From contig NZ_BJEG01000008.1 of assembly GCF_005405545.1 (NCBI RefSeq), positions 1 through 64,000 of the forward strand: DNA of 64,000 nt. Direction: 5' to 3'. This DNA comes from Weissella hellenica. Lineage in GTDB: Bacteria > Bacillota > Bacilli > Lactobacillales > Lactobacillaceae. Within the stretch, counting starts at the first letter, position 1, and the number at the start of each line of letters is the position of its first letter. Under the pieces are notes generated by a model, which saw only the letters and a program-made list of their open reading frames with translations, made no database searches and was not told the origin of the DNA. This document shows, in pieces, positions 16,876 through 25,634 of this stretch. The position numbers and the translations under genes were made by a program.

Positions 16876-17757
16876 TTAGTTTTTTAAGTATGGTCTGACT
16901 ATGTCCATACAATAATCCCATACTTTTTGCTCATTTTCTTTAGAATAGTATTGACGATTTTCTTTTTCAATACGCCCTTTTTTATCAAAAAACTTACCAG
17001 TTAAGCCATAAAATTCTTTTGTGGTCGCCAGCTTCGCATTGGTTTCTCCTGGGACAGCTGGATCCAACATCATAGGACGCCACAAAATATAAATAAATTT
17101 CCAAATGGCAGGTCTTTTCGCAGCGGCTTCACTTCCTAAGTTAGTTAAAGCACTTCCTGGTTCCATACAGTTAACAGTCACGTTATTAATGCCTTTTTTT
17201 TGTAACTTATCGTTTAAATGCCACATAATCCATAAAACATATAATTTTGAAAGACCATAGGCACGGCTAAATTCATAGTTGTTTTCAAGTTCAATATCGT
17301 CTAAATATTTATCACTAGTCCCTTGGTTATAAGAAGCAGAAGAAACCGTAACAATTCTGCCATCTGAACTTTTTTCTAACAGGCTAAGTAAAGACTCACT
17401 CAATAATAATGGAGCAAAAACATTGATTGCCATAGTTTTTTCATTACCTTCAGAAGTTACCAATTGATCTTTGCCCATTTGAGAACCAGCATTATTGATT
17501 AAGGCATCCAAATGGTCATATTTCCCCTTAATTTCATTCGCTAATCGTTTAACTTCGGACATTAAGGACAAGTCTGCGACCACCGTATCAAGTTCTTCGT
17601 TACCTGACTGTTCTTTAATTTTAGCCAAAGCAATTTGAACCTTCTGTTCATTTCTGCCATGAATTATTACATGATAACCTTGCCGGGCCAAGGCTAAAGC
17701 GGTTTGATAACCAATTCCACTATTAGCTCCAGTTACTAAAACAATTTTATTAACCAT
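16876..17757 (-). CDS. short-chain dehydrogenase/reductase
   Basis: A 293-residue SDR with TGANSGIG, HGRNEQK, NNAGSQ, VSSASY and YGLSK motifs. Paralogue of the genes at 15949 and 19515, including the same C-terminal G-K-F-F-D-K-K and 'W-D-Y-C-M' endings. Sits 41 bp after the DUF998 gene in the same direction. Confidence 0.8.
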   Translation of the reverse strand: MVNKIVLVTGANSGIGYQTALALARQGYHVIIHGRNEQKVQIALAKIKEQSGNEELDTVVADLSLMSEVKRLANEIKGKYDHLDALINNAGSQMGKDQLVTSEGNEKTMAINVFAPLLLSESLLSLLEKSSDGRIVTVSSASYNQGTSDKYLDDIELENNYEFSRAYGLSKLYVLWIMWHLNDKLQKKGINNVTVNCMEPGSALTNLGSEAAAKRPAIWKFIYILWRPMMLDPAVPGETNAKLATTKEFYGLTGKFFDKKGRIEKENRQYYSKENEQKVWDYCMDIVRPYLKN

Positions 17758-17798
17758 TATCCTTCCTTTCTGTAATCTAAATTACATGAGAGACAAAA

Positions 17799-18416
17799 TT
17801 ATGATATTTTTCTGATTAAATAGCCTGCTAAAACAAAATCCCATAACATTATAGTGTACACTGAAAGTCTTTCAAAAGTAGCAGCATATTCCGTCATTGA
17901 GGTTATCAATAAACAAATGATAAAACTTAATAATCCTATTGCACCTAATAAGTAACTAAAATAAGTAAATTTTTTTGACCTCGCTTGTTGTGCAATGAAT
18001 TTTCCAATTAAAATCAAAAACACATTTCCGCCAACAATTGCCATCGTCGCACCTATACCATGAAACACAGCTCCCCACCATTGATAACCCGGGAAAAATC
18101 CAACTAATATAATCCCTAATCCCTCTATAGATGCAAGACTAAAAATAAAATTATTATGTTTGGTAAACAGTCCTTTAAGTAAATAGATTGCCAGAATAAA
18201 TAGAATACCATATAACACAAAACCAGTATTCATGACATAATATAAAGGCGAATCAATAGCACGTGTGATAATTGGAACACCCAGATCACTAATAAAATTT
18301 GATAAATAGTGATAATCTGGTTGCGTCCATGCAAGTGAACTAATGAGTTCACCTAGTAAATAAATCAGCGGTGCAATAACTAATAAAGTTGTTCAAAATT
18401 TAATTTTTTTATTCAT
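17799..18416 (-). pseudogene. DUF998-type membrane protein with an early nonsense codon
   Basis: From an ATG at 18416 (GAGG upstream) the reading is MNKKIKF, TGA (18393-18395), then in the same frame TTLLVIAPLIYLLGELISS and WTQPDYHYLSNFISDLGV, the hallmark start of DUF998 proteins, running to 17799. TGG (Trp) to TGA is the simplest change. The remaining frame has several membrane segments. A downstream start at the ATG at 18233 would lose the first helix and the conserved SNFISDLG loop. Total about 205 codons. Confidence 0.7.
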
Positions 18417-18522
18417 TATATATATTGATCCTCATTATCTTCATACTTAATCCAATCTTTTTGTCTAGTCATAACAAAATTAAATAATTAATTAGCAACA
18501 AGTGAAAGAAACCTTTGAAAAT

Positions 18523-18669
18523 TTATTTATCATCATCAACTGCTTCAAATTTATTTTTATAAAAGTTAGCACGCTCTGATAGGTTATAGATATCCTTGTT
18601 TTTTTCACTTAATTTATAAAGTAAGATTACGTTGCATAATGAGCTGACGATAAAAATAATTCTTTTCAT
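18523..18669 (-). CDS. 48-residue membrane peptide
   Basis: ATG at 18669 preceded by GAGAGG. The peptide has one N-terminal hydrophobic helix (RIIFIVSSLCNVILLY) and a charged, Asn/Lys-rich tail ending AVDDDK. It lies in the operon between an SDR gene and the DUF998 gene. No family recognised; the good ribosome site and one-way context support it. Confidence 0.5.
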   Translation of the reverse strand: MKRIIFIVSSLCNVILLYKLSEKNKDIYNLSERANFYKNKFEAVDDDK

Positions 18670-18690
18670 AATAACCATTCCTCTCAATTT

Positions 18691-19464
18691 TTAACTCCTA
18701 ATAGTTGCCCCACCATCCACATCAAATGTCATACCAGTTAAATAATGGCCTTCTGGTAAAGCAAGAAAGAGGCAAACACTCCCAACATCTTTTTGTGTAT
18801 CTCCCCAACGACGCATAGGAATTGCATTTACAATGGCTTCCGTAGAAGCTTTAGCCTCGGAATCATCATTAATATTTTCACTTTCCTGAGAAGGATTGAG
18901 TGGATTAACATTATTTAAATTAATATTATATGGTCCCCACTCCTTTGCGGCAATTCGAGTGATTGAACGTAAAGCAGCTTTATTTGAAGCATAAACTGCA
19001 TAATGGGGTGTATTAATTGTGTCTGCACCAGAAGCAAAATTAATAATAGTACCTTGACTTTCTTTTAAATAAGGTAAAGCTTCCTGCATTAAGCGCCATG
19101 CTCCAAACACACCAGATTCATAAACGGCAGTAATATCATCCGATGTAACATCTTCGACTTTAATATTGGCACGAAATGTTTGCGCACAATTAACCAAAAT
19201 ATTTAATTTCCCAAAATGGTCAATTGTTTGTGAAACAATCTTTTTTGCCGCACCATGATCGGTGTTATCTGCAACAATAACTAAAATTTTAGCATTAGGT
19301 GCTTCTGCTTGAATTTCTCTTTGCGTATTTAATAATCTTGATTCAGTTCGACCAGTTATAACAACGTGAACGCCTGCTTTTGCATAAGTCTTTGCTATAC
19401 CTAACCCAGCTCCTGAAGCAGCACCAGTTACAATCGCAACATTTCCTGCAATAGATGTAAACAT
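18691..19464 (-). CDS. classical short-chain dehydrogenase/reductase
   Basis: A 257-residue classical SDR, start at the ATG at 19464 after AAAGGA; an upstream frame start (19512) overlaps the previous stop. Motifs: TGAASGAGLGIA, TGRTESR (NADP-type arginine), CAQ in place of NNAG, FASGAD with the active-site serine, YASNK catalytic pair, and a DVDGGATI end typical of FabG-like enzymes. It differs from the other three SDRs of the cluster, which are of the longer type. The substrate is unknown. Confidence 0.8.
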   Translation of the reverse strand: MFTSIAGNVAIVTGAASGAGLGIAKTYAKAGVHVVITGRTESRLLNTQREIQAEAPNAKILVIVADNTDHGAAKKIVSQTIDHFGKLNILVNCAQTFRANIKVEDVTSDDITAVYESGVFGAWRLMQEALPYLKESQGTIINFASGADTINTPHYAVYASNKAALRSITRIAAKEWGPYNINLNNVNPLNPSQESENINDDSEAKASTEAIVNAIPMRRWGDTQKDVGSVCLFLALPEGHYLTGMTFDVDGGATIRS

Positions 19465-19514
19465 AACAATTTTCCTTTCTTTGGCTATCTGGCATGTTTT
19501 TGAAGCATGCATAC

Positions 19515-20378
19515 CTATTTAAGATACGGTGCCACAATTTCCATGCAATAATCCCACAATTGTTGTTCTTTTTCCGGCGTATATTCCTTATCCTGTGGCT
19601 TTTCTAATTGTTTTTTATTATTGAAAAACTTTCCAGTCACCCCTTTTACATCACCTGATGATGCAAGATATATATTAGTAACTGCTCCTTTTTCTGGTGC
19701 GGGCATGAAGCGTAAGGCAATTTTGTAAATCAAATTATTGATAAAGCCGTTATCACTGTCCTGTCCAAAATTAGTTGCAACAGCACCAGGATGCGAACAA
19801 TTAACAGTAATGTTATTAATTCCTTGTTTTTGTAACTCAGTAGCCAAATGTTGTGAATTCCAAATGACAAATAACTTCGAAATGCCATATCTGGCTTGAC
19901 CTGATGAAACATTTTCCAAATTTAGGTCATCCATATCCGGTTTCGCTTGTCGATGTGTCGCTGAGGACATATTGATGATGCGTCCATCTGAACTTTGCTT
20001 TAAACTTGGTAATAACAATTGATTTAATAAAAACGGTGCTAATACGTTCAATGCCATCGTATTTTCAATGCCATCAATTTCTCTACGGGTGTCATCTAGC
20101 ACAGCACCCGCATTATTAATCAAGATGTCTAGATGATGATATTTTTCCTTGAATTCATCAACCATCTTCTTAACTGCGGGTAACGAGAAAAGATTTGCTA
20201 GTACATAGTCTACTTGCGTATTACCTGATTTATTTTTAATTTCATGAACTGTTGCTTGTGCTTTTTCTTCGTTACGTCCGTGGACAATCACATGATAACC
20301 TTGTTTTGCAAGTTCAGTAGCAGTGATTTTTCCAATGCCATCTGTGGCGCCAGTTATTAAAACTATTTTATTATTCAT
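19515..20378 (-). CDS. short-chain dehydrogenase/reductase
   Basis: A 287-residue SDR: TGATDGIG, HGRNEEKAQ, NNAGAV, MSSATHRQ and YGISK. First enzyme gene after the TetR regulator, with a perfect palindrome (TAACTAaaTAGTTA) 20 bp upstream of its start. Paralogous to the genes at 15949 and 16876. Confidence 0.8.
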   Translation of the reverse strand: MNNKIVLITGATDGIGKITATELAKQGYHVIVHGRNEEKAQATVHEIKNKSGNTQVDYVLANLFSLPAVKKMVDEFKEKYHHLDILINNAGAVLDDTRREIDGIENTMALNVLAPFLLNQLLLPSLKQSSDGRIINMSSATHRQAKPDMDDLNLENVSSGQARYGISKLFVIWNSQHLATELQKQGINNITVNCSHPGAVATNFGQDSDNGFINNLIYKIALRFMPAPEKGAVTNIYLASSGDVKGVTGKFFNNKKQLEKPQDKEYTPEKEQQLWDYCMEIVAPYLK

Positions 20379-20397
20379 TAAAATCTCCCTTCAAATA

Positions 20398-20411
20398 TAA
20401 CTAAATAGTTA
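20398..20411. promoter_or_regulatory. probable TetR operator
   Basis: TAACTAAATAGTTA is a perfect 6+2+6 palindrome between tetR and the first SDR gene; TTAGTTAGTTA half-sites recur just upstream of the tetR start (about 21014-21025), suggesting that the regulator controls both itself and the operon. Confidence 0.55.
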
Positions 20412-20436
20412 GTTATAAAACAATAAAACAAACAAG

Positions 20437-20997
20437 CTATCTTCTAATAGCTTTGATAATCATGTTGCTTATTTTTCCCAATTCTTCTTGCGTAATATCC
20501 GGTTCTCTTTTTAAAATTAAAGTTGGCACCGTAAAGAAAGTTTCAAGGACGTCCCTTGAAATATCTACATATTCATCAGAAACTTGTATTCTTTCAAAAA
20601 GATCAGCTAATGGACCTTCCATAGTATTACCAAATTCAATCGCATGTTCATCTAACATTTCTTGGTTACTCCAAAGAGTACCCATGAAGTATGCTTGATC
20701 CGGATATTTACGATATTGTGTCACAGTATAGGCAATAGCTTGTTTAATTTGGCTATCGATATTTTGATCATGATCAATAGCCTCAGCTAGCCCAACATGT
20801 AAATTGATTTTAACCTCCTCATACAAACGACTTAATAGATCTGTTTTATCTTGATAGTGCAAATAAATTGTGGCCGGACTAACACCGGCATTCTTAGCAA
20901 TTTTAGCGGTAGTCATGTTAGAAAGACCTTCACTTTGACTTAAAGTAAGTACGGATTCCTTAATAGCATGAATTTTATTAACATCTGTTTTCCTCAT
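20437..20997 (-). CDS. TetR-family transcriptional repressor
   Basis: A 186-residue protein with the TetR N-terminal DNA-binding domain (LSNMTTAKIAKNAGVSPATI then YLHYQDKTDLL at about 25-55) and a helical ligand domain. It heads the leftward SDR operon and its ligand is probably a substrate or toxin handled by those enzymes (inference). Confidence 0.85.
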   Translation of the reverse strand: MRKTDVNKIHAIKESVLTLSQSEGLSNMTTAKIAKNAGVSPATIYLHYQDKTDLLSRLYEEVKINLHVGLAEAIDHDQNIDSQIKQAIAYTVTQYRKYPDQAYFMGTLWSNQEMLDEHAIEFGNTMEGPLADLFERIQVSDEYVDISRDVLETFFTVPTLILKREPDITQEELGKISNMIIKAIRR

Positions 20998-21132
20998 GCG
21001 TTAATTATGACTGATTAGTTAGTTAAAGTAAAGTGTTTTGTCTTTAGCGTTATAAGTTCGTATTACAGAATAAATGATTATGTTCATCACTCTGCTCATT
21101 TGGTTAATTAATTAAGTCATGCTATAATTTAC

Positions 21133-21244
21133 TTGTAAACAAAAAGCTCCGTGCTGGACACACGGAGCCGGGCTGCTTCAACGGTGGCTGATTTAACATA
21201 AAATGTAAACCGCCTTACTCGTCAAAGTTGAGGGCGGTTTTTAG
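21133..21244 (+). ncRNA. type I antitoxin RNA, copy 2
   Basis: Promoter TTGGTT, 17 nt, TATAAT (21123-21128). Hairpin AGCTCCGTG...CACGGAGC, where both arms have changed together relative to the other copies (compensatory), then the shared terminator ACCGCC...GGCGGTTTTT ending near 21244. The co-varying stem supports a functional RNA structure. Confidence 0.65.
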
Positions 21245-21250
21245 TTTGTC

Positions 21251-21343
21251 CTACTTCTTGTGGCGGTTGTCGATATACGTCAACAACGCCAACAAGAAGC
21301 TTCCAAACAGTATCATCAAGGATACTGTCTCGAAAACAGACAT
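21251..21343 (-). CDS. holin-like type I toxin peptide, copy 2
   Basis: 30 residues: MSVFETVSLMILFGSFLLAL then LTYIDNRHKK, one membrane helix and a basic tail. AGGAGG lies 11 nt upstream of the ATG. The 5' leader extends towards 21440 with the conserved GGCGGTGGCTAA segment. The most diverged of the three copies at the N-terminus (FET for HDT). Confidence 0.8.
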   Translation of the reverse strand: MSVFETVSLMILFGSFLLALLTYIDNRHKK

Positions 21344-21548
21344 GTTTAGCTAATCCTCCTTTCATTAGATTTTGAAGTCTACGAACACTCGTTCATAGGC
21401 ACCAACCCCTTTCGGAAAGATTAGCCACCGCCTTTTAACCCATAAATATATTTTAACATAAAGCCAGTTACTAACGCCTATATTATCAAACTTATGACTG
21501 GCTCTTTATGTCATCTAATCGTTAAAATTTTCACCCTTTGTTTAATTA

Positions 21549-22826
21549 TCAATTTTCTTCACGTAACTTGAAATCTAATTTAATAATTCTTAGTAAATAA
21601 GGCATACCAACTATCATAATAACCAACCAAGAAATCCCAGCAATCAGATAAACTACCGAACCATTCGTGGTTTGTTGAAAAATAAATGTAAATACTATCG
21701 TTCCAATTGGCATAATAATTGTGCAAGCTGTTGTCATAATGGTAGTTACACGTCCTAATATTTTCGTTGGTGTTGTTTTTTGAATATTGACTTGCGTTGT
21801 TATATTTAGCATAGCCACACCAAAGCCACCCAAAAACATAATAGTACCACCAATTATACTAATCAAATGCATATTTTTAGTTGTCAATAACAATGTTCCT
21901 AATAATATAAAGTAGAAACTACAAATAAATAAAGGCGTAATAATTTTAAATTTTTCACCCCTATTGTTCGGCCAAAAATTTAACAACAAAGCTGCAACTA
22001 ATCCACCTATTGCATTAAAAGTATCCAAAATACCAATTAGTGCGTTACCCAGTCTTAATTGCGTATTGATTGTATATGGTAGCCCGATATTGATTGCCGC
22101 AAAAATAAAATTTAAAAACACTGCAGCAAAAATTAATACTTTAATTAGTGGTCGTTTAGATACATAAATTAATCCTGCTTGAAAATTTTTTAACGAAGAT
22201 TTTTCTTCAACTACAGTATCAACATTAGAATCTTCGGTATAATAAAAATGCATTGTCATCACAATCAATACTGATAATAGTAATGCACTCACAGCTATCC
22301 AAACAAAAATACGAAACCCAAAAGCTGCATACAAGCCAACACCTAACATAGGCGCAAAGATATTTGCTAAAGAATTGGCGCCACTGGTTAATGAACTTAA
22401 CTGATGTATTTTTTGATTATTCACTAGTTCATGCACTGATGCAGCATAAGCCGTACTTGCAAAAACAGTTGCAATGGTATTCACAGCAACAAATATGCTG
22501 ATTGGAATAAATTTAAAAACACCTGTAAAATAATCAATCGTAAACACTAAAATTATTAATAGTAATACACGAATTAACATACTCATAAGAATGATTTGTT
22601 TATGCGGTAACCGATCAGTTAAGTTTCCTATCGGTACCATAAACAGCAAACTAATAATTGGTCCAATCGCTAATTCAACACCAAAGCTTAACGCTGAATG
22701 CGTTTGATTTAAAAGCATTAGCCCAAGACCATATGTAAACATATTACTACTTAATGAGCTAATTAAATTAGTCAAAACGTCTTTAAAGATTTGCTTATTT
22801 GATGCTCGTGTATTAATTGTCATCAC
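21549..22826 (-). CDS. MFS-type efflux transporter
   Basis: A 425-residue, 12-helix major facilitator of the drug-efflux/enterobactin-exporter-like group. The loop between helices 2 and 3 carries GNLTDRLPHK, the family signature G-x-x-x-D-R. Divergent from the Rgg-type regulator at 22930, with a palindrome between them, so it may be the regulator's target. Substrate not predictable. Confidence 0.75.
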   Translation of the reverse strand: MMTINTRASNKQIFKDVLTNLISSLSSNMFTYGLGLMLLNQTHSALSFGVELAIGPIISLLFMVPIGNLTDRLPHKQIILMSMLIRVLLLIILVFTIDYFTGVFKFIPISIFVAVNTIATVFASTAYAASVHELVNNQKIHQLSSLTSGANSLANIFAPMLGVGLYAAFGFRIFVWIAVSALLLSVLIVMTMHFYYTEDSNVDTVVEEKSSLKNFQAGLIYVSKRPLIKVLIFAAVFLNFIFAAINIGLPYTINTQLRLGNALIGILDTFNAIGGLVAALLLNFWPNNRGEKFKIITPLFICSFYFILLGTLLLTTKNMHLISIIGGTIMFLGGFGVAMLNITTQVNIQKTTPTKILGRVTTIMTTACTIIMPIGTIVFTFIFQQTTNGSVVYLIAGISWLVIMIVGMPYLLRIIKLDFKLREEN

Positions 22827-22894
22827 TCTATCTCCCTAATAAAATTTAATAATTTAACTTTATCAATAAATTAAGAGATAATATCATTAATTGA

Positions 22895-22910
22895 GTTGCA
22901 AATATGCAAC
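22895..22910. promoter_or_regulatory. palindrome between MFS and Rgg genes
   Basis: GTTGCA-aata-TGCAAC, a perfect 6+4+6 repeat just before the regulator's ribosome site; a candidate operator for the divergent pair. Confidence 0.45.
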
Positions 22911-22929
22911 ATATTATTAGGAGAATTAT

Positions 22930-23832
22930 ATGAATAAACTAGGTCCTACTATTAAAAAAATACGCATTATTAAAGGGTTATCCCAAAAGCAAGTATATAC
23001 AAGTATTATTTCACGATCATTTGCTAACCGATTTGAGAGTGGTACCAATGATATTCAAGCTGAAAAATTTTTAATGATTCTTGATAATTTAGGTATTTCG
23101 CCATCTGAATTTCAATACATTAATAATAATTATGAGCTACCTTTAACTGAACAATTATTAACTAAAGTAAATTACTTATATGAAACACATGCCTTTAAAA
23201 CGTTATCAGATTGGTTGAATCAATATAAAGAATCACACGATATTCCAATACAAATTGTTAGTGGTTATGCTGAAGTGTTATTAGCTGCGTATAGTCATCA
23301 CTATTTTCCCTTGTCAAAAAATATTCAGCTGCTAATACTTCACTTATTGAACGAAAAAAGTTGGACACTCCAAGAAATTAAAATGGTTAAAATTTTAATT
23401 CCTATCATTGCAGGTCATGAACAATTTAATGTTGCTATTGACACCATCACAGCTCGCATTGAAGAAAATTACAAACATTATTTAACAAAATATGCTGATC
23501 CCTTTCAAGTTTCTGATGAGTTAATCAATTACTACGGGGTTGTCCTACAGAACTATTTAAATACTAAAAATTACCAGGCAGCATATGATTTACGCAATAA
23601 ATTTAATACAGATGTTCTTTTCTTAGATTGGAATGGCCAAATTTCTAAACAACTATGGTTGGCTGTATGGGAACTATACTTTGGTGATTATGAATCCGGG
23701 AAAGCAACACTTATTAAAATAATTGACTTTAAATCAATGTTTCCAACCAGTTTTTCACTAAATATTGATGCCATATTTAAAATTCGGGTAGCAGATTCCA
23801 AGTCTTACCAATTTAGGCAAAAAAATAAATAA
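22930..23832 (+). CDS. Rgg/GadR/MutR-type transcriptional regulator
   Basis: A 300-residue protein: HTH at about 5-60 (IKKIRIIKGLSQKQVYTSII, SRSFANRFESGTNDIQAEKF) with the Rgg-typical S-x-S-F-x-R-F-E segment, followed by a helical repeat domain (LLTKVNYLYETHAFKTLSDW). Proteins of this type bind small peptides. No short hydrophobic pheromone gene was found adjacent. SD AGGAG. Divergent from the transporter. Confidence 0.75.
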   Translation: MNKLGPTIKKIRIIKGLSQKQVYTSIISRSFANRFESGTNDIQAEKFLMILDNLGISPSEFQYINNNYELPLTEQLLTKVNYLYETHAFKTLSDWLNQYKESHDIPIQIVSGYAEVLLAAYSHHYFPLSKNIQLLILHLLNEKSWTLQEIKMVKILIPIIAGHEQFNVAIDTITARIEENYKHYLTKYADPFQVSDELINYYGVVLQNYLNTKNYQAAYDLRNKFNTDVLFLDWNGQISKQLWLAVWELYFGDYESGKATLIKIIDFKSMFPTSFSLNIDAIFKIRVADSKSYQFRQKNK

Positions 23833-23857
23833 CTATATAATTATGAATTTTATACTG

Positions 23858-23890
23858 AACGCCTTTGAATTTAAGAAATTCAAAGGTGTT
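23858..23890. terminator. bidirectional terminator
   Basis: AACGCCTTTGAATTT and AAATTCAAAGGTGTT arms around a 3-nt loop, between the convergent regulator and GNAT genes. Confidence 0.7.
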
Positions 23891-23893
23891 TAA

Positions 23894-24358
23894 TTAGTTG
23901 CTTGTTATATTTTTTGTTAATAAAACCATATCCTGCAGTTCTACCCCATTAGAAAAAATTTTTTTATTATAACTATCAAAGAAATTTTTTCTAACTCCCT
24001 CAAATCGAAAACCATTTTTTAAATAAAATAGGATGTTTTGAACATCAGCATCGCCAGTTCCAACTAATACAACACTATATTGCGCTCTAACTTGTTCTAA
24101 AATATAAGCTATCATTTGAGAACCTATTCCTTGACCTTGGTTATTGAAGTCAACAGCAATATTTTTAAGTTCACCAATATTGCTGTTACTTGTTGGTACA
24201 ATCATCGCTACAGCCAGAGTTACATTATCTTGTTCTGCCAAAAAAAGTTGTCCCTGATTGATGTACTTATATACTTTACTTTCGTCTCCATCACCGATTA
24301 AAAGTAATCTCATATATTCACTACGCTTATTTCCTAAATATTCTGAGTATTTAATCAT
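23894..24358 (-). CDS. GNAT-family N-acetyltransferase
   Basis: A 154-residue acetyltransferase. VDFNNQGQGIGSQMIAYILE is the acetyl-CoA pyrophosphate loop (R/Q-x-x-G-x-G/A); VVLVGTGDADVQNILFYLKNGFRFEG is the following beta5-alpha4 region. SD AGAGG before the ATG. Acceptor unknown. Confidence 0.75.
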   Translation of the reverse strand: MIKYSEYLGNKRSEYMRLLLIGDGDESKVYKYINQGQLFLAEQDNVTLAVAMIVPTSNSNIGELKNIAVDFNNQGQGIGSQMIAYILEQVRAQYSVVLVGTGDADVQNILFYLKNGFRFEGVRKNFFDSYNKKIFSNGVELQDMVLLTKNITSN

Positions 24359-24453
24359 CTAGCACCTCTTTTATTTGTTAGAGACAATCAACAATACCAA
24401 TATCAAAGTTGAATAAAGCCAACATTCCAAGAAAATATCTACCCTAGATATAC

Positions 24454-24942
24454 CTATTTATCAACATCATTGATTATTTTATTATAATAAATATTTATGT
24501 CACCATTTTTAAGACAATGATCATTTTCACTTAAATAATCATGACTGCGCCACCACTTTTTTAAATCACTTGTACAAAAAGGTAGTTTTTTATTTTGATT
24601 ATACCGAACCGTTGTAGCAAAAGAAACGTCCAAGTAATAAACAAAAGCATGGTTATCATAACTACCAACTAATTTTTCTAACATAATGCCATAAACATCT
24701 TTTCGCAAAATTCCTTCTAAAATAACAAACTTATAGTGATCAAGTCCCCAGTTTACTAAAGACTCAATTAAACTAATAGCAGGTGTCCCAAAATGGTCGT
24801 CAGCATGCAATATATCCCGACGGATAACATCTTGCTGGAGTAATAGACAGTTATCATACCCCCAATATTGTTGTAATTTATTTGCTAAAACTGTTTTTCC
24901 ACTCCCAGAATTTCCTCTGATTAAAATAAAAATTGGCTTCAA
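24454..24942 (-). CDS. P-loop kinase-like protein
   Basis: A 162-residue nucleotide-binding protein with RGNSGSGKTVLANKL (Walker A, about 9-23) near the N-terminus, then QQDVIRRDILHADD, FVILEGIL (Walker B-like) and a basic lid region. It resembles small AAA/uridine-kinase-like or zeta-toxin-like kinases. Start is a TTG at 24942 with GAGGTGATAAA before it. The substrate cannot be named; no zeta-type antitoxin partner is adjacent. Confidence 0.65.
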   Translation of the reverse strand: MKPIFILIRGNSGSGKTVLANKLQQYWGYDNCLLLQQDVIRRDILHADDHFGTPAISLIESLVNWGLDHYKFVILEGILRKDVYGIMLEKLVGSYDNHAFVYYLDVSFATTVRYNQNKKLPFCTSDLKKWWRSHDYLSENDHCLKNGDINIYYNKIINDVDK

Positions 24943-25090
24943 TTTATCACCTCAAATTTGTTTTATTTATATCCAAAAGTTATGTGATGTACTCTGTTTA
25001 TCTTTATTATATACTACACAAAAAAGGGCCCAAACCTTAAGTTATGGTCTGCTTTTTACTTTTTTATACGCACTATGTTATAATGTATCC

Positions 25091-25200
25091 ATAAACAAAA
25101 AGCCCCGTGCTACCAACACGAGGCCCAGGTTACTTCAACGGTGACTGATTTTAATTAATTATTAAAACCGCCTTGCTCATCAAAGTATAGGGCGGTTTTT
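25091..25200 (+). ncRNA. type I antitoxin RNA, copy 3
   Basis: TATAAT at 25079-25084, hairpin AGCCCCGTG-ctaccaa-CACGAGGC, stem GGTTAC/GTGAC, and shared terminator AAAACCGCC...GGCGGTTTTT ending at 25200. Nearly identical to copy 1. Confidence 0.65.
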
Positions 25201-25208
25201 AGTTTGTT

Positions 25209-25301
25209 TTACTTCTTGTGGTGGTTGTCGATATACGTCAACAACGCCAACAAGAAGCTTCCGAACAATATCATTAAAGATATTGTATCGTGAACAGACA
25301 T
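25209..25301 (-). CDS. holin-like type I toxin peptide, copy 3
   Basis: 30 residues: MSVHDTISLMILFGSFLLAL then LTYIDNHHKK. AGGAGG lies 11 nt before the ATG. The mRNA probably starts after the TATAAT box at 25409-25414 (- strand) and has a leader of about 100 nt with an upstream ATG in another frame that would overlap the toxin start, plus a small palindrome ATGAATgttATTCAT; such leaders usually hide the toxin ribosome site. Confidence 0.8.
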   Translation of the reverse strand: MSVHDTISLMILFGSFLLALLTYIDNHHKK

Positions 25302-25634
25302 TTCTGGCTGATCCTCCTTTCGTTAGATTCTGGTGTCCATGAATAACATTCATAGGCATCACCCTCTTTCTAATAGAAAGTCAGCCACCGCCTTTAACCC
25401 GTTTGGATATTATAACATAAAAGAATGCCACGAGCACGATAGTATCAGTGTTTGTGGCATTCTTTTATGTTAACCATATTTTGAACTAAAAAATTCATTT
25501 CACAAATTCTCAATGCTTATTTACTTAAGAATGATCGTTTGCCGAAATAAAATGTCTTTCAGACCATATAAAGAAAGCAATTAAACACTTTTTAAACCAA
25601 CAATCATCATTTACAAAATGAAAACAAATTAAAG

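Noticed and set aside
25180-25362. 60-codon - frame over the third toxin
   Set aside because: It starts in the toxin leader and overlaps the toxin in another frame; the toxin frame is the conserved one across three copies. The upstream ATG may still matter for control.
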